Of a stretch of DNA of 46,414 nucleotides, positions 7,708 through 15,311 are shown piece by piece. Position numbers and translations under genes: made by a program. The notes below the pieces were generated by a model. It had not been told where the DNA came from. It was given only the letters and a program-made list of their open reading frames with translations, and did not search any database. The DNA lies in assembly GCA_002339805.1 (NCBI GenBank), contig DDKW01000027.1:1-46414 (forward strand). The letters are read 5' to 3'. The stretch comes from Dehalococcoidia bacterium UBA2588. GTDB taxonomy: Bacteria > Chloroflexota > Dehalococcoidia > Lucifugimonadales > UBA3495. Position 1 is the stretch's first letter; every line of letters begins with the position of its first letter.

Positions 7708-8868
7708 TTGTCACATTTGGCAAAATTACAGATTACGAATTTCCGAAATCTCTTGGATGTGGGGCTATCTCTGCATAATGGGATGACTGTATTTCATGGC
7801 GATAATGGTGAAGGCAAAACATCTTTACTGGAAGCAATATATTATTTGTCTGTAGGGCGTTCTTTTAAAGCTGAAAATGAACGAGAAGTGGTAAACCAAA
7901 CGGTAGCGTTAACTGGGGGACAATGTGTGATTCATGGTCAAGCTATGAAATTAGAAAAAGAATATCAAATCGTATTGCTCGCTCAGTCATATCCAAAACA
8001 AAAGACAGATTCTTCAGAAAATTCCTATTTAATAAAAAAGCAGATCAGAGTTAACAAAATTGCTAAGACGGCATCGGATCTTTTCGGAACGATAAGCGCC
8101 GTTGTTTTTCATGTGGATGATATTAGGATTATAGAGGGCTCGCCTAGTGTAAGAAGAAAGTTTTTAGATATATTAATTTCCCAAAGTGATAGAGAATATT
8201 TAACTTCTTTAAGTAGATATCAGAAAGTATTACAACAAAGGAATAAATTACTGAAATCTATTAGGGAACAAAGAGCAAATAAATCTGAATTAGTGTATTG
8301 GGATAATACATTGATTGAGGATTCATATGTTATCAGTCAGATGCGTCAAGCTGCTTTGATAGAGTTGTCTCAATTGTTGGGAAATCATTTTAATCAATTA
8401 GGAAGCGAAAACAGAAAAATTGAGATTAATTTAAAATCGACTACTATAACTAATAAAAATAAAGAAGAATTTGTTAAGTGGATGGAAGCTGAATTGTTGG
8501 ATAAGTTCCCCGCAGAATTGAAGGCTGGCACATCATTGGTGGGCCCTCACAGGGATGATTTTAAAATATTAGTAGATGGGTTCGACATCGGAAGACTGGG
8601 ATCAAGAGGGGAAAAGAAGATCCTTGCACTAGCTCTTAAAATGTCAGAGGCATCATTTATATCTGATAGAAGAGAGGATGATCCAATAATTTTGTTGGAT
8701 GATGTATTGTCAGAGTTAGATGAAAATAAACGAAGATGTGTTTTGAATATGGCTTCTTTGTATGGACAATCATTGATAACTACAACAGATTTAAATTTGA
8801 TATCATCAGTTCCTGGGATACACCCTAGATATGCTAAAGTGGCTCAAGGTAAGGTATACACGCAATGA
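7708..8868 (+). CDS. recF: DNA replication and repair protein RecF
   Basis: RecF is an SMC-like ATPase that helps load RecA at single-strand gaps. The 386-residue product begins with the typical LAKLQITNFRNL, then Walker A (HGDNGEGKTSLLEAI), a region DIRIIEGSPSVRRKFLD, the ABC signature LGSRGEKKILALALKMSE and Walker B with D-loop (PIILLDDVLSELDENKR). The length fits the family (about 360-390). TTG 7708 is chosen over the in-frame TTG at 7702 because TGGAGA (7695-7700) is seven bases from it. In many bacteria recF sits with dnaA-dnaN-gyrB; here it is coupled instead to an mscS-like gene through an ATGA overlap. Confidence 0.95.
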   Translation: MSHLAKLQITNFRNLLDVGLSLHNGMTVFHGDNGEGKTSLLEAIYYLSVGRSFKAENEREVVNQTVALTGGQCVIHGQAMKLEKEYQIVLLAQSYPKQKTDSSENSYLIKKQIRVNKIAKTASDLFGTISAVVFHVDDIRIIEGSPSVRRKFLDILISQSDREYLTSLSRYQKVLQQRNKLLKSIREQRANKSELVYWDNTLIEDSYVISQMRQAALIELSQLLGNHFNQLGSENRKIEINLKSTTITNKNKEEFVKWMEAELLDKFPAELKAGTSLVGPHRDDFKILVDGFDIGRLGSRGEKKILALALKMSEASFISDRREDDPIILLDDVLSELDENKRRCVLNMASLYGQSLITTTDLNLISSVPGIHPRYAKVAQGKVYTQ

Positions 8869-9929
8869 CATATGACATGAATTTAACTGATTTAACTCCT
8901 TTGATAATTAGTGCTTCTATTATTTTAACTGCGCTTGTAATCGGAATAATTGTTTATAAATGGTTTTTTAAGCTTCTGATTAAAATTTCCCATAGCACAG
9001 ATACAGAATTAGACGACGCTTTACTTAAGTCTCTCAGGCTACCTTTCTCAGGACTTATAGTATTAGGTGGAATTTATGTGGGGATAATCTATTATAGTAA
9101 TGTTCCGCAAGCTATATTAAATAAAGCACTATCTGTTTTATTGATAATCTTTTTGATTTTAGCGTTTTCTAGATTGATTTTTAATGCCTTTGATTGGTAT
9201 GCCCAGAGCTTGAAAGGTAATACAAGGACTCCAGTAAATTCTAAGCTGATTCCAATAGGTAGAAGAGCGTCAGTAATCATTATCTATATTATTGGCACTT
9301 TGTTGATATTTGATACCTTAGGGATAAATATAAGTCCCCTTATAGCAGGTTTGGGACTGAGTGGATTGGCTGTTGCTCTGGCAATTCAGCCCACTTTGTC
9401 AGATCTGTTTGCCGGAACTTACGTTATCACCGAAGGATCGGTTGCTAGCGGGGATTATATTGAGTTAGATAATGGAATCTCAGGTTATGTCGTAGCTGTA
9501 GGATGGCGAAGTACTAAAGTTAGAACTGTAATGAATAATCTAGTTATTGTCCCTAATTCTAAATTCTCCGAAACTGTAATAACTAATTATAACGAGCCAC
9601 GAAGTTCTTTAAATGTCATTGTTCAATGCGGGGTGAGTTATGACAGTGATTTGGAAGAGGTAGAGAAAATTTGTAGAGAAGTTATGACCTCTTTGGTAGA
9701 TGAAAGTGATTCGGCTGTTAAAGAATTTGGATCGTATTTTGCTTTTGATACGTTTGGAGAATCTAATATAGATTTTTGGATGTTTATCCAGGCAAAAGAT
9801 AGATTGTCTAGTTTTAGTTTGAAGTCAGAGCTTATCAAAAGGATCCACGATGCATTTAATCACAATTCGGTTGTGATTAATTACCCTGTTAGAACTATAC
9901 AAATAGAATCTTCTGGGGAAGAAAATTAG
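8865..9929 (+). CDS. Small-conductance mechanosensitive channel (MscS family)
   Basis: A 354-residue inner-membrane channel that would release solutes on hypo-osmotic shock. About four to five hydrophobic helices lie in the first 180 residues. They end in the pore-lining helix pattern ISPLIAGLGLSGLAVALAIQ, rich in Gly and Ala as in MscS TM3. The beta domain follows (SGDYIELDNGISGYVVAVGW, then MNNLVIVPNSKF), and then the C-terminal alpha/beta domain. The ATG at 8865 overlaps the recF stop as ATGA, so translation is probably coupled. The combination with recF has no obvious functional sense and may be only positional. Confidence 0.93.
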   Translation: MTYDMNLTDLTPLIISASIILTALVIGIIVYKWFFKLLIKISHSTDTELDDALLKSLRLPFSGLIVLGGIYVGIIYYSNVPQAILNKALSVLLIIFLILAFSRLIFNAFDWYAQSLKGNTRTPVNSKLIPIGRRASVIIIYIIGTLLIFDTLGINISPLIAGLGLSGLAVALAIQPTLSDLFAGTYVITEGSVASGDYIELDNGISGYVVAVGWRSTKVRTVMNNLVIVPNSKFSETVITNYNEPRSSLNVIVQCGVSYDSDLEEVEKICREVMTSLVDESDSAVKEFGSYFAFDTFGESNIDFWMFIQAKDRLSSFSLKSELIKRIHDAFNHNSVVINYPVRTIQIESSGEEN

Positions 9930-9943
9930 GTAAGAGTAAAATC

Positions 9944-9983
9944 ATTACAGGTTTGGGTTAGCGGACTAGCCCAAACCTGTAAT
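9944..9983. terminator. Bidirectional terminator-like inverted repeat between mscS and the rhodopsin gene
   Basis: Two 18-base arms, 9944-9961 and 9966-9983, pair except for one G-U position around the loop CGGA. The genes on either side converge: mscS ends at 9929 and the rhodopsin gene ends at 9992. On the minus strand the hairpin is followed by GATTTTAC, a short T-run, so termination of the rhodopsin transcript is best supported. On the plus strand the tail is AT-rich without a T-run. Confidence 0.75.
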
Positions 9984-9991
9984 TGAAATAT

Positions 9992-10669
9992 CTATGCTTC
10001 TGAATCTTTCTTAGCAGCGAACCAAATAACAAGACCGAAAGCAGTTTTATTCACTAGGTCTGCTAGGTTGTAAATGGAATTCATTGCATTTACTCCGTCC
10101 ACTCCTAGGTCTCCGAAATTTCCAAGGACAAATCCTACAGGATAAATCGCCCAACCAACGAGTACTATCATTCGTATTGCATTGAATGCCATTTGACTGG
10201 AGGCGTTTCCGCTCTGTGCATTTACTTTTTTTGCGGCTCCGAAGAAGACCAAATAAATTACATATAACCACCCAAGCATGCCAATAGCGAAAGCTATGTA
10301 TATGTTGAGAATGTTGGCTTCTCCTAGATAGCCAAAAACAAGCATGACTAGAGAGGCCGCTAGTAGCTGCCAGAATAGATTTGCCTTAACTTTGGTTACC
10401 GCAGCAAGTATGAGATAGAATTCTACGATTTGAAGAGGGACTGTAATAAGCCAGTCAATATATCGCAATTCAGTTGGGCTCATACCAGTATCAACCCATA
10501 CTCCTCGCATATATAAATAGTGCCAAAAAGCCACGAATGTAACCAATCCAGCCACAGTGACTGAGGTTTTCCATTTGGGTGACACATCAAACCTTTCTAA
10601 AAAGAAGAAAATTGATGAAGCCAACATCGCTGCCGTAGCGACCCAGAAAGTCATAGATACAAAATCCAT
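9992..10669 (-). CDS. Proteorhodopsin-like light-driven proton pump, blue-tuned
   Basis: A seven-helix microbial rhodopsin of about 225 residues. Helix C reads RYIDWLITVPLQIVEFYLIL. It has the proton acceptor Asp72 (D97 in green proteorhodopsin), Thr76 (T101) and proton donor Glu83 (E108), the DTE pattern of outward proton pumps. Gln80 stands at the spectral-tuning position 105, the state of blue-absorbing proteorhodopsins. The acceptor-partner His50 (H75) lies in AFWHYLYMR, and the retinal-binding Lys208 in NLADLVNKTAFG. The frame opens at 10681, but the second ATG (10669) is preferred: GGAG lies six bases before it and itself overlaps the first ATG. No retinal or carotenoid gene is in the window. 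The gene stands alone with its own promoter and terminator. Confidence 0.95.
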   Translation of the reverse strand: MDFVSMTFWVATAAMLASSIFFFLERFDVSPKWKTSVTVAGLVTFVAFWHYLYMRGVWVDTGMSPTELRYIDWLITVPLQIVEFYLILAAVTKVKANLFWQLLAASLVMLVFGYLGEANILNIYIAFAIGMLGWLYVIYLVFFGAAKKVNAQSGNASSQMAFNAIRMIVLVGWAIYPVGFVLGNFGDLGVDGVNAMNSIYNLADLVNKTAFGLVIWFAAKKDSEA

Positions 10670-10690
10670 TGTAAACTCCATTTAATTAGT

Positions 10691-10721
10691 ATTATATTTT
10701 ATTATATTACCCTTTAAACAA
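10691..10721 (-). promoter_or_regulatory. Putative rhodopsin promoter region
   Basis: On the minus strand two TATAAT hexamers (10691-10696 and 10701-10706) lie ten bases apart just upstream of the rhodopsin start. TTGTTT (10716-10721) stands 19 bases before the nearer one. The spacing is longer than ideal, and AT-rich DNA gives such matches by chance, but the doubled perfect -10 box close to the gene is notable. Confidence 0.4.
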
Positions 10722-10852
10722 TATTACTATGTGTGAATTTTATGAATAAAAGCATATGCTGTGACTCGTTGATTGATATGATTAGCCAGTCTGTAGAATT
10801 AATGTAGTTTTGTAATTGGGGCATCACCAAAGGGTACTTTCATTATGTTGGG

Positions 10853-10881
10853 TTGAATGCTCTTAGTGTGAAGTATATAAT
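10853..10881 (+). promoter_or_regulatory. Sigma70-type promoter of the first tRNA-Ile
   Basis: TTGAAT (10853-10858), a 17-base spacer and a perfect TATAAT (10876-10881) lie 18 bases before the tRNA. This spacing places the transcription start a few bases ahead of the mature 5' end. Confidence 0.65.
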
Positions 10882-10899
10882 TCTCGAGTCGTAGTTAAT

Positions 10900-10976
10900 G
10901 GGCCTGTAGCTCAGCCGGTTAGAGCGCAGTCCTGATAAGACTGAGGTCGATGGTTCGAGTCCATCCAGGCCCACCA
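10900..10976 (+). tRNA. tRNA-Ile (anticodon GAT), copy 1
   Basis: Cloverleaf with acceptor GGGCCTG/CAGGCCC, D-arm GCTC/GAGC, anticodon stem CAGTC/GACTG and loop CTGATAA (anticodon GAT), T-loop TTCGAGT, discriminator A and encoded CCA. All 77 bases are identical to the copy at 11501. This tRNA is often found inside rRNA operons; here it stands alone. Confidence 0.96.
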
Positions 10977-11049
10977 TTAAAATTCAATAAACTAATAGAT
11001 GTAACGATTAGTACTTTTTTCTATGTTAAAAGATAATTGCTTTTATGTT

Positions 11050-11253
11050 TTAAAGTTTCTTGATATTAGTAGCGATAAGCTTTCCTCTATTCTCGCCTAC
11101 TTCATATGATACAGATTCACCTTCATTGATCTCATCAATGTTAGCTTCTCGTAAAGCTGAAATGTGCAAAAATAAATCGTCGCCTTCTTCGTCACTCTCA
11201 ATAAAACCGTAACCTTTTGTTGGGTTAAACCATTTTACTTTTCCTGTGCTCAT
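11050..11253 (-). CDS. Cold-shock family nucleic-acid-binding protein
   Basis: A 67-residue single cold-shock domain, the family's usual size. RNP1 is seen as KGYGFIE (residues 14-20) and RNP2 as DLFLHIS (26-32), within the typical start [15 protein letters not shown]. Such proteins bind single-stranded DNA or RNA and act as RNA chaperones. AGGAG lies about eight bases before the ATG on the minus strand. The gene lies between the two tRNA-Ile copies, which are on the opposite strand. Whether it is cold-induced or constitutive cannot be told. Confidence 0.96.
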   Translation of the reverse strand: MSTGKVKWFNPTKGYGFIESDEEGDDLFLHISALREANIDEINEGESVSYEVGENRGKLIATNIKKL

Positions 11254-11333
11254 TGTACTTCTCCTTTTGTATTGTAATTTGTTTTCCTATTTTAAAGCAT
11301 AATTGCTCTTTGAGGTATTATGATAACATGGAA

Positions 11334-11348
11334 TGAGAATGGTTCTCA
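11334..11348. promoter_or_regulatory. Palindrome, possible operator near the cold-shock gene
   Basis: TGAGAATGGTTCTCA is a perfect 6-3-6 inverted repeat in the 247-base gap between the cold-shock gene start and the second tRNA-Ile. Nothing identifies the binding protein. A TATAAT at 11384-11389, pointing to the tRNA, lies 36 bases further on. Confidence 0.25.
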
Positions 11349-11500
11349 AATGGTGGTAGTTTAAAGAGTGTAATCACGTGATGTATAATACTCAACGCTG
11401 CGAGTTCTACCTGAAGGTGTCCGTTTTATGTCCCTCTCAGAATAAGGAAATGTCCAAAGATGTTAATGAGTGTAGATTTCGTAGTTAAACCCATGGAAAT

Positions 11501-11577
11501 GGGCCTGTAGCTCAGCCGGTTAGAGCGCAGTCCTGATAAGACTGAGGTCGATGGTTCGAGTCCATCCAGGCCCACCA
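11501..11577 (+). tRNA. tRNA-Ile (anticodon GAT), copy 2
   Basis: Identical over all 77 bases to copy 1, including encoded CCA (11575-11577). Just upstream, CCCAT (11490-11494) can pair with ATGGG (11499-11503), which overlaps the first bases of the tRNA. It ends only eight bases from the stop of the converging cyclase gene. Its promoter is less clear than that of copy 1; TATAAT at 11384-11389 is a candidate. Confidence 0.95.
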
Positions 11578-11585
11578 TTTACTTA

Positions 11586-12503
11586 CTAGAAAATTGCAAT
11601 CGGGTTTACTGGTGATCCAGTGCCACCTTCTACTACTAATGGATTTACAGTTAAAAAGAATTCGTACTTGGATTCTAATGCGCATGCTTCTGATAAGGGT
11701 TGGAGAAGGGCATTATCTAATAGCGCGATTCCATAAGCGAAAATCGCTGCATGTACAGACCAAGCTAATCCGTAATCGTTCGGGGAATGATCCATCATGT
11801 CCCATACTAACATGCAGCAGTCACTGTCTCGCAAGAATTTTAAGCAAGATGTGTGTAACCCTGGGCGCTCGTCTCTGTTCGTGCCCCATGTGACATTTTC
11901 TTCGTTGTACTTTTCTCTGCCGGAATAAACTATAATTGCATCTCCTGGTGACAGTGTTATGCCTTCAGATTCTACTATGTCTTGAAGTTCTGAACCGTGT
12001 ACTGGTCGGTCGTGAGTCACGTAATTGGTTCCACGATGTTTAGGAACATCTAGTAATATTCCGCGTGTGATTACTCCTTCTTTCCAGTGTTCTATGGATC
12101 CCCAAGATGTGCCGTTAAAACCGATTACTTCATCTGGATGACGTCCATTCCACATTCCATTTTTGTCCCAGACATGACAGAGTGCATCGATATGGGTCGT
12201 AGCTTGGCCATGGTAGGATACTCCATAATAATCTGTTGCAGCTCCACTGCCATTTGACCGTGGGTTCTTCATCATGAAATGGTGTGCTGGAGTAGGGTTA
12301 TTGGCTGCAGGGGTCGTTGGTAAAGGCCTGGATAACGACACACGGTTGCCAGATGTTACCAACTTAGCTGCTTGGGCTACTTTTTCAGGAGTTAAAAAGT
12401 TCATGGCTCCCATTTGATCATCTTTGCCCCATCTCCCCCAATTGTTATCGGTTGTTAAATATTGTTCTATTTCCTTTTCGCTGGGTATTTGTGGTCCTGG
12501 CAT
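11586..12503 (-). CDS. Cyclase family protein (metal-dependent, kynurenine-formamidase-like)
   Basis: A 305-residue member of the PF04199 cyclase family, which contains metal-dependent hydrolases such as bacterial kynurenine formamidase and isatin hydrolase. The metal-binding pattern is present as H98-x5-H104-x-D106-x3-H110 in YHGQATTHIDALCH. Other family segments are GILLDVPKHRG, LSPGDAIIVYSGR and ALLDNALLQPLSEAC. A good ribosome site (AAGGAGAG) precedes the ATG. It is the last gene of an operon with a gamma-glutamyltransferase-like gene and an unknown protein (10 bases upstream). The pair suggests hydrolysis of an amide or cyclic amide, but the substrate is not known. Confidence 0.88.
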   Translation of the reverse strand: MPGPQIPSEKEIEQYLTTDNNWGRWGKDDQMGAMNFLTPEKVAQAAKLVTSGNRVSLSRPLPTTPAANNPTPAHHFMMKNPRSNGSGAATDYYGVSYHGQATTHIDALCHVWDKNGMWNGRHPDEVIGFNGTSWGSIEHWKEGVITRGILLDVPKHRGTNYVTHDRPVHGSELQDIVESEGITLSPGDAIIVYSGREKYNEENVTWGTNRDERPGLHTSCLKFLRDSDCCMLVWDMMDHSPNDYGLAWSVHAAIFAYGIALLDNALLQPLSEACALESKYEFFLTVNPLVVEGGTGSPVNPIAIF

Positions 12504-12513
12504 ATTACTCTCC

Positions 12514-12981
12514 TTAATATATAAATCTCCATCCGGGCATATCTACAACCCATTCACTATCTTCAAATAGCATGGGGATGATTAGTCCCGACATCAGCTT
12601 TTTGTTGTTAATTGTGTTTTCTTCTTTGGTAACCCCAAAAGGTAGGAATGCAAAGCAATGAGTATCATCTATGTAGCTGGATGGAGAGACTCCTAAGTCT
12701 GTTAGATCTTCCAACGCCCACATGCTCAACACAGTGTTTCGGAAGTCTGACATCATTTCTTGTCTTCTCAGGTGTTGTGGGTTATACCCTGCTTGATATG
12801 CTTCCTGCATGTTAATGTTATTTTTTGTAGCCCATACACCCATGCGCATTCCACGGGTCTCTTTGGAAAGAAGATTCCATGCAGTATCCATGTCGTTGTC
12901 GCGTATGGCTTCTGCAAACTTACCGGCCTGATCGCCGCTTTCATCAGGGATGAGGCTTCGTTTTTCGCCTGGTATATTCAA
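12514..12981 (-). CDS. Hypothetical protein in the gamma-glutamyltransferase/cyclase operon
   Basis: I do not recognise this 155-residue protein. It is soluble, with no signal peptide or membrane helix. A helical N-terminal part (AGKFAEAIRDNDMDTAWNLL) vaguely recalls proteins of the NTF2/DUF4878 type. The C-terminus is richer in strands (WVVDMPGWRF). The start is TTG 12981, with AAAGGCGG a few bases upstream. It lies 25 bases after the gamma-glutamyltransferase-like gene and 10 before the cyclase gene, all on the minus strand, so it is almost certainly cotranscribed. Its codon use looks like the neighbours', and the tight spacing argues that it is a real gene. Confidence 0.7.
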   Translation of the reverse strand: MNIPGEKRSLIPDESGDQAGKFAEAIRDNDMDTAWNLLSKETRGMRMGVWATKNNINMQEAYQAGYNPQHLRRQEMMSDFRNTVLSMWALEDLTDLGVSPSSYIDDTHCFAFLPFGVTKEENTINNKKLMSGLIIPMLFEDSEWVVDMPGWRFIY

Positions 12982-13006
12982 AGCAACCGCCTTTAATTTG
13001 ACTAAT

Positions 13007-14713
13007 TTACCACCCTATCGCGTAGCCATCATATCGTGGATCGGCAGCTCCGTGGAGCGTATGCGTTATTGGGTCAGATTGTATAATCATTTCTCGTCCA
13101 ACAATCCCATCCCACTCGTCAAGGATTCTTATCTGGTGTCCTTTTTGTTCAAGCTGCGAGATAATTTGTTCGGAGAATCGATTTTCCATAATTACTTCAT
13201 TGGCAAAGGAGTGAGGATAATTTGATTCTGTTGGACTTAATATGTCTTTCCAGCGAGGAGCTTCAACCGCTTCAGTTACATTGTATCCATAGTTAATCAT
13301 ATTAACCAAGACCTGGAAATTACTTTGAACCTGAGTGTCCGCCCCGGGAGTTCCTAAGACCCATTTTAATTCTTTGGTTTTTTCGTCAAAGACCATCACA
13401 GTATTCATGGTGTGTCTTACCCGTCGCCCTGGTTGTAAATAATTTATGTGGTCGGGGTCTAAGTGCCAGTAGGTCATACGATTATTTAAAAGAATTCCAG
13501 TGTCTCCAGCAATCATTCCGGATCCCCAAGAGCTCTGAAGACTTTGTAATTGGCATACAGCATTGCCATGGCTATCAACGATAACAAAACAAGTTGTATT
13601 TTCTGATTCCTCAGAGGCTCCTTTGCGGGTATTGTTTTGTTTTTTGGGTGGTTTGTTTTGGAAATCCCATGGATTAGTTTTATTTATAATATTATTTGAT
13701 TTGCTAGGATCAATTAATGAAGCAAGATAAGTAGCATATTTTTTACTTAACATTCCTTCGATTGGAATGTCTATAAAGTCAGGATCTGACATATAGTTTT
13801 CACGGTCACTAAAAGCTAGCTTTTTGGCTTCAATCATTAAATGAATTAGTTCAGGGGAATGTGGATTAAGGTTATTGATGTCAAAGTTTTCTAAAATATT
13901 TAATTCTTGCAGTAAAATATGGCCACTCGAATTTGGAGGGGATTCATAAACTGTGTACCCGTTGTAAGTTGTTGATATAGGTAATTCTGTTCTAGAAGTG
14001 CAAGCACTGAAGTCATCTTGAGTAATCAATCCCTCATGTTTACTGATAAATTCAACTAATGCTTTGCCGATACTTCCGTTGTAAAATGCGCCTCTGCCTT
14101 CTGATGCTAGCGTTTTTAAGGTTTCACTGAGGTTTTTTTGAACGAGGATTTCTCCTGGGTTTAAAGGGACTCCGTTTCGAGTAAATATTTTTTGAGAATC
14201 TTCAAATGAACATAGCATAGAGTCTTCGCCGATCGCGTTTGATAAGTAATGGGAGACAGGGAACCCTTCTTTTGCTATGCGTATAGAATCTGAGAATGAC
14301 GTAGAGAGTTCTAATGATGCATATTTTTCATAAGCATCGAACCAAGCATGGATTAATCCTGGTGTGGAGACGGATAGGATTCCTTTAGATGGAATTCCTG
14401 TGTCTTTAAACAACTTTGGGTCGGCTTTGAATGGAGCTGCACCTGTACCGTTGATTATTTCAATTGAATCTGTGTCCTTCCAGTAAACCATTATGTATCC
14501 ATCACCGCCAAGTCCAGACATCATTGGCTCCACCACTGATAAAGTAGAAGCTACAGCCAGCGCTGCGTCTACTGCATTTCCACCATTTCTCATCACGTTT
14601 ATACCTGCTTCGGATGCTAGAGGGTGGCCTGATGCAACCATGCCATTTAGTCCCATAATCACGGGTCTAAAACTTTCAGAATTCTTTCCATGAGGTGAGT
14701 TTTTCATATACAT
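13007..14713 (-). CDS. Gamma-glutamyltransferase family Ntn-hydrolase
   Basis: A 568-residue self-processing Ntn-hydrolase family member. The N-terminus shows GMVASGHPLASEAGINVM and GGNAVDAALA, then VEPMMSGLGGDG. The expected catalytic Thr373, which becomes the N-terminus of the small subunit, lies in ENTTCFVIVD, where E. coli Ggt has TTHY: His is replaced by Cys. The following SLQSSWGSG and GILLNNRM resemble the YwrD-like subgroup more than true glutathione hydrolases. No signal peptide is evident, so it may act in the cytoplasm, again unlike classical Ggt. The start is uncertain: the frame opens at 14713, eight bases after a terminator-like hairpin, with no ribosome site. It heads an operon with the unknown protein and the cyclase. 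Confidence 0.88.
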   Translation of the reverse strand: MYMKNSPHGKNSESFRPVIMGLNGMVASGHPLASEAGINVMRNGGNAVDAALAVASTLSVVEPMMSGLGGDGYIMVYWKDTDSIEIINGTGAAPFKADPKLFKDTGIPSKGILSVSTPGLIHAWFDAYEKYASLELSTSFSDSIRIAKEGFPVSHYLSNAIGEDSMLCSFEDSQKIFTRNGVPLNPGEILVQKNLSETLKTLASEGRGAFYNGSIGKALVEFISKHEGLITQDDFSACTSRTELPISTTYNGYTVYESPPNSSGHILLQELNILENFDINNLNPHSPELIHLMIEAKKLAFSDRENYMSDPDFIDIPIEGMLSKKYATYLASLIDPSKSNNIINKTNPWDFQNKPPKKQNNTRKGASEESENTTCFVIVDSHGNAVCQLQSLQSSWGSGMIAGDTGILLNNRMTYWHLDPDHINYLQPGRRVRHTMNTVMVFDEKTKELKWVLGTPGADTQVQSNFQVLVNMINYGYNVTEAVEAPRWKDILSPTESNYPHSFANEVIMENRFSEQIISQLEQKGHQIRILDEWDGIVGREMIIQSDPITHTLHGAADPRYDGYAIGW

Positions 14714-14721
14714 AAATACAA

Positions 14722-14746
14722 AAAGGTCTCAGTAATAGAGACCTTT
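14722..14746 (-). terminator. Intrinsic terminator of the Gly/Cys-rich Fe-S carrier gene
   Basis: A perfect 9-bp stem (AAAGGTCTC 14722-14730 and GAGACCTTT 14738-14746) with a 7-base loop. On the minus strand it is followed by TTTTTGTATTT (counting the last stem bases). It lies 23 bases after the stop of the upstream gene and directly before the ggt-like start. Confidence 0.75.
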
Positions 14747-14769
14747 CCTTTAATTAGATTTTCGGGTAC

Positions 14770-15195
14770 TTAATGACCGCCGCAGCCACCACCACCGCAA
14801 CTACAGCCGCCGCCGCCGCCGCCACAACCGGCTTCGGGTTCGCCACCGCCGCAGCCACCACCGCCGCCGCCGCAGCCACAACCACCGCCACCACAGCCGC
14901 CACCGGCACTAGCGTAGAGAGGATTGTTTATTACAAATCCTACCTGCCCTCCGAAGTTTTCCACGTAGTCAATCGTGGCTTCTTCAAGAAATGGAGCGCT
15001 ATCAGAATCCATTACGAAATCTACTCCATCTAGTGACATCACAGTATCGTCATCTTGGGTTTCTTTTTCCATGGTTAGCATGTATTGAAGTCCTCCATGA
15101 TCGGCAGGCATTGCCACTACCCTTAGAGAACTTGATTGCTCTTCTTGGTCTATAACTTCTTTGAGTTTTTCGATTGCTATTGATGTAACGTTCAT
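14770..15195 (-). CDS. HesB/IscA-like protein with a Gly/Cys-rich C-terminal tail
   Basis: A 141-residue protein. Residues 1-94 follow the A-type Fe-S carrier fold: ATG-proximal SIAIEKLKEVI, LRVVAMPADHGGLQYML, GVDFVMDSDSAPFLEEATIDYV and GGQVGFVINNPLYAS. The first conserved Cys (normally GGCSG) is missing, being DHGG here. The C-terminus (95-141) is an extraordinary tail made almost only of Gly and eight Cys, including CGC and CSC pairs, ending in GGH. Ordinary members stop soon after CGCG. It may carry or deliver Fe-S clusters or bind other metal ions; the tail's role is unknown. GGAGGAG lies just upstream of the ATG. The gene stands alone, with its own terminator. Confidence 0.85.
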   Translation of the reverse strand: MNVTSIAIEKLKEVIDQEEQSSSLRVVAMPADHGGLQYMLTMEKETQDDDTVMSLDGVDFVMDSDSAPFLEEATIDYVENFGGQVGFVINNPLYASAGGGCGGGGCGCGGGGGGCGGGEPEAGCGGGGGGCSCGGGGCGGH

Positions 15196-15311
15196 GGTGC
15201 TCCTCCATTAAAGAGTGCATATTATGCAATTTGTTCCTCCTATTGTATATTTATATTGTCCCAGTGGTCAATTCAAATGAATGTATTTAATGGTGGGTAA
15301 GACGAGATAAT

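Noticed and set aside
10741..10806. 21-codon plus-strand ORF with a Cys-Cys pair upstream of the first tRNA-Ile
   Set aside because: No ribosome site, no terminator and no related downstream gene, unlike the tri-Cys ORF at 28505.
11381..11488. 35-codon plus-strand ORF before the second tRNA-Ile
   Set aside because: No ribosome site and no recognisable feature; the region is better explained as promoter and leader.
14773..15033. Plus-strand ORF made of Ala and Thr repeats
   Set aside because: It is the antisense shadow of the Gly/Cys tail; its composition comes from the GC-rich repeat.
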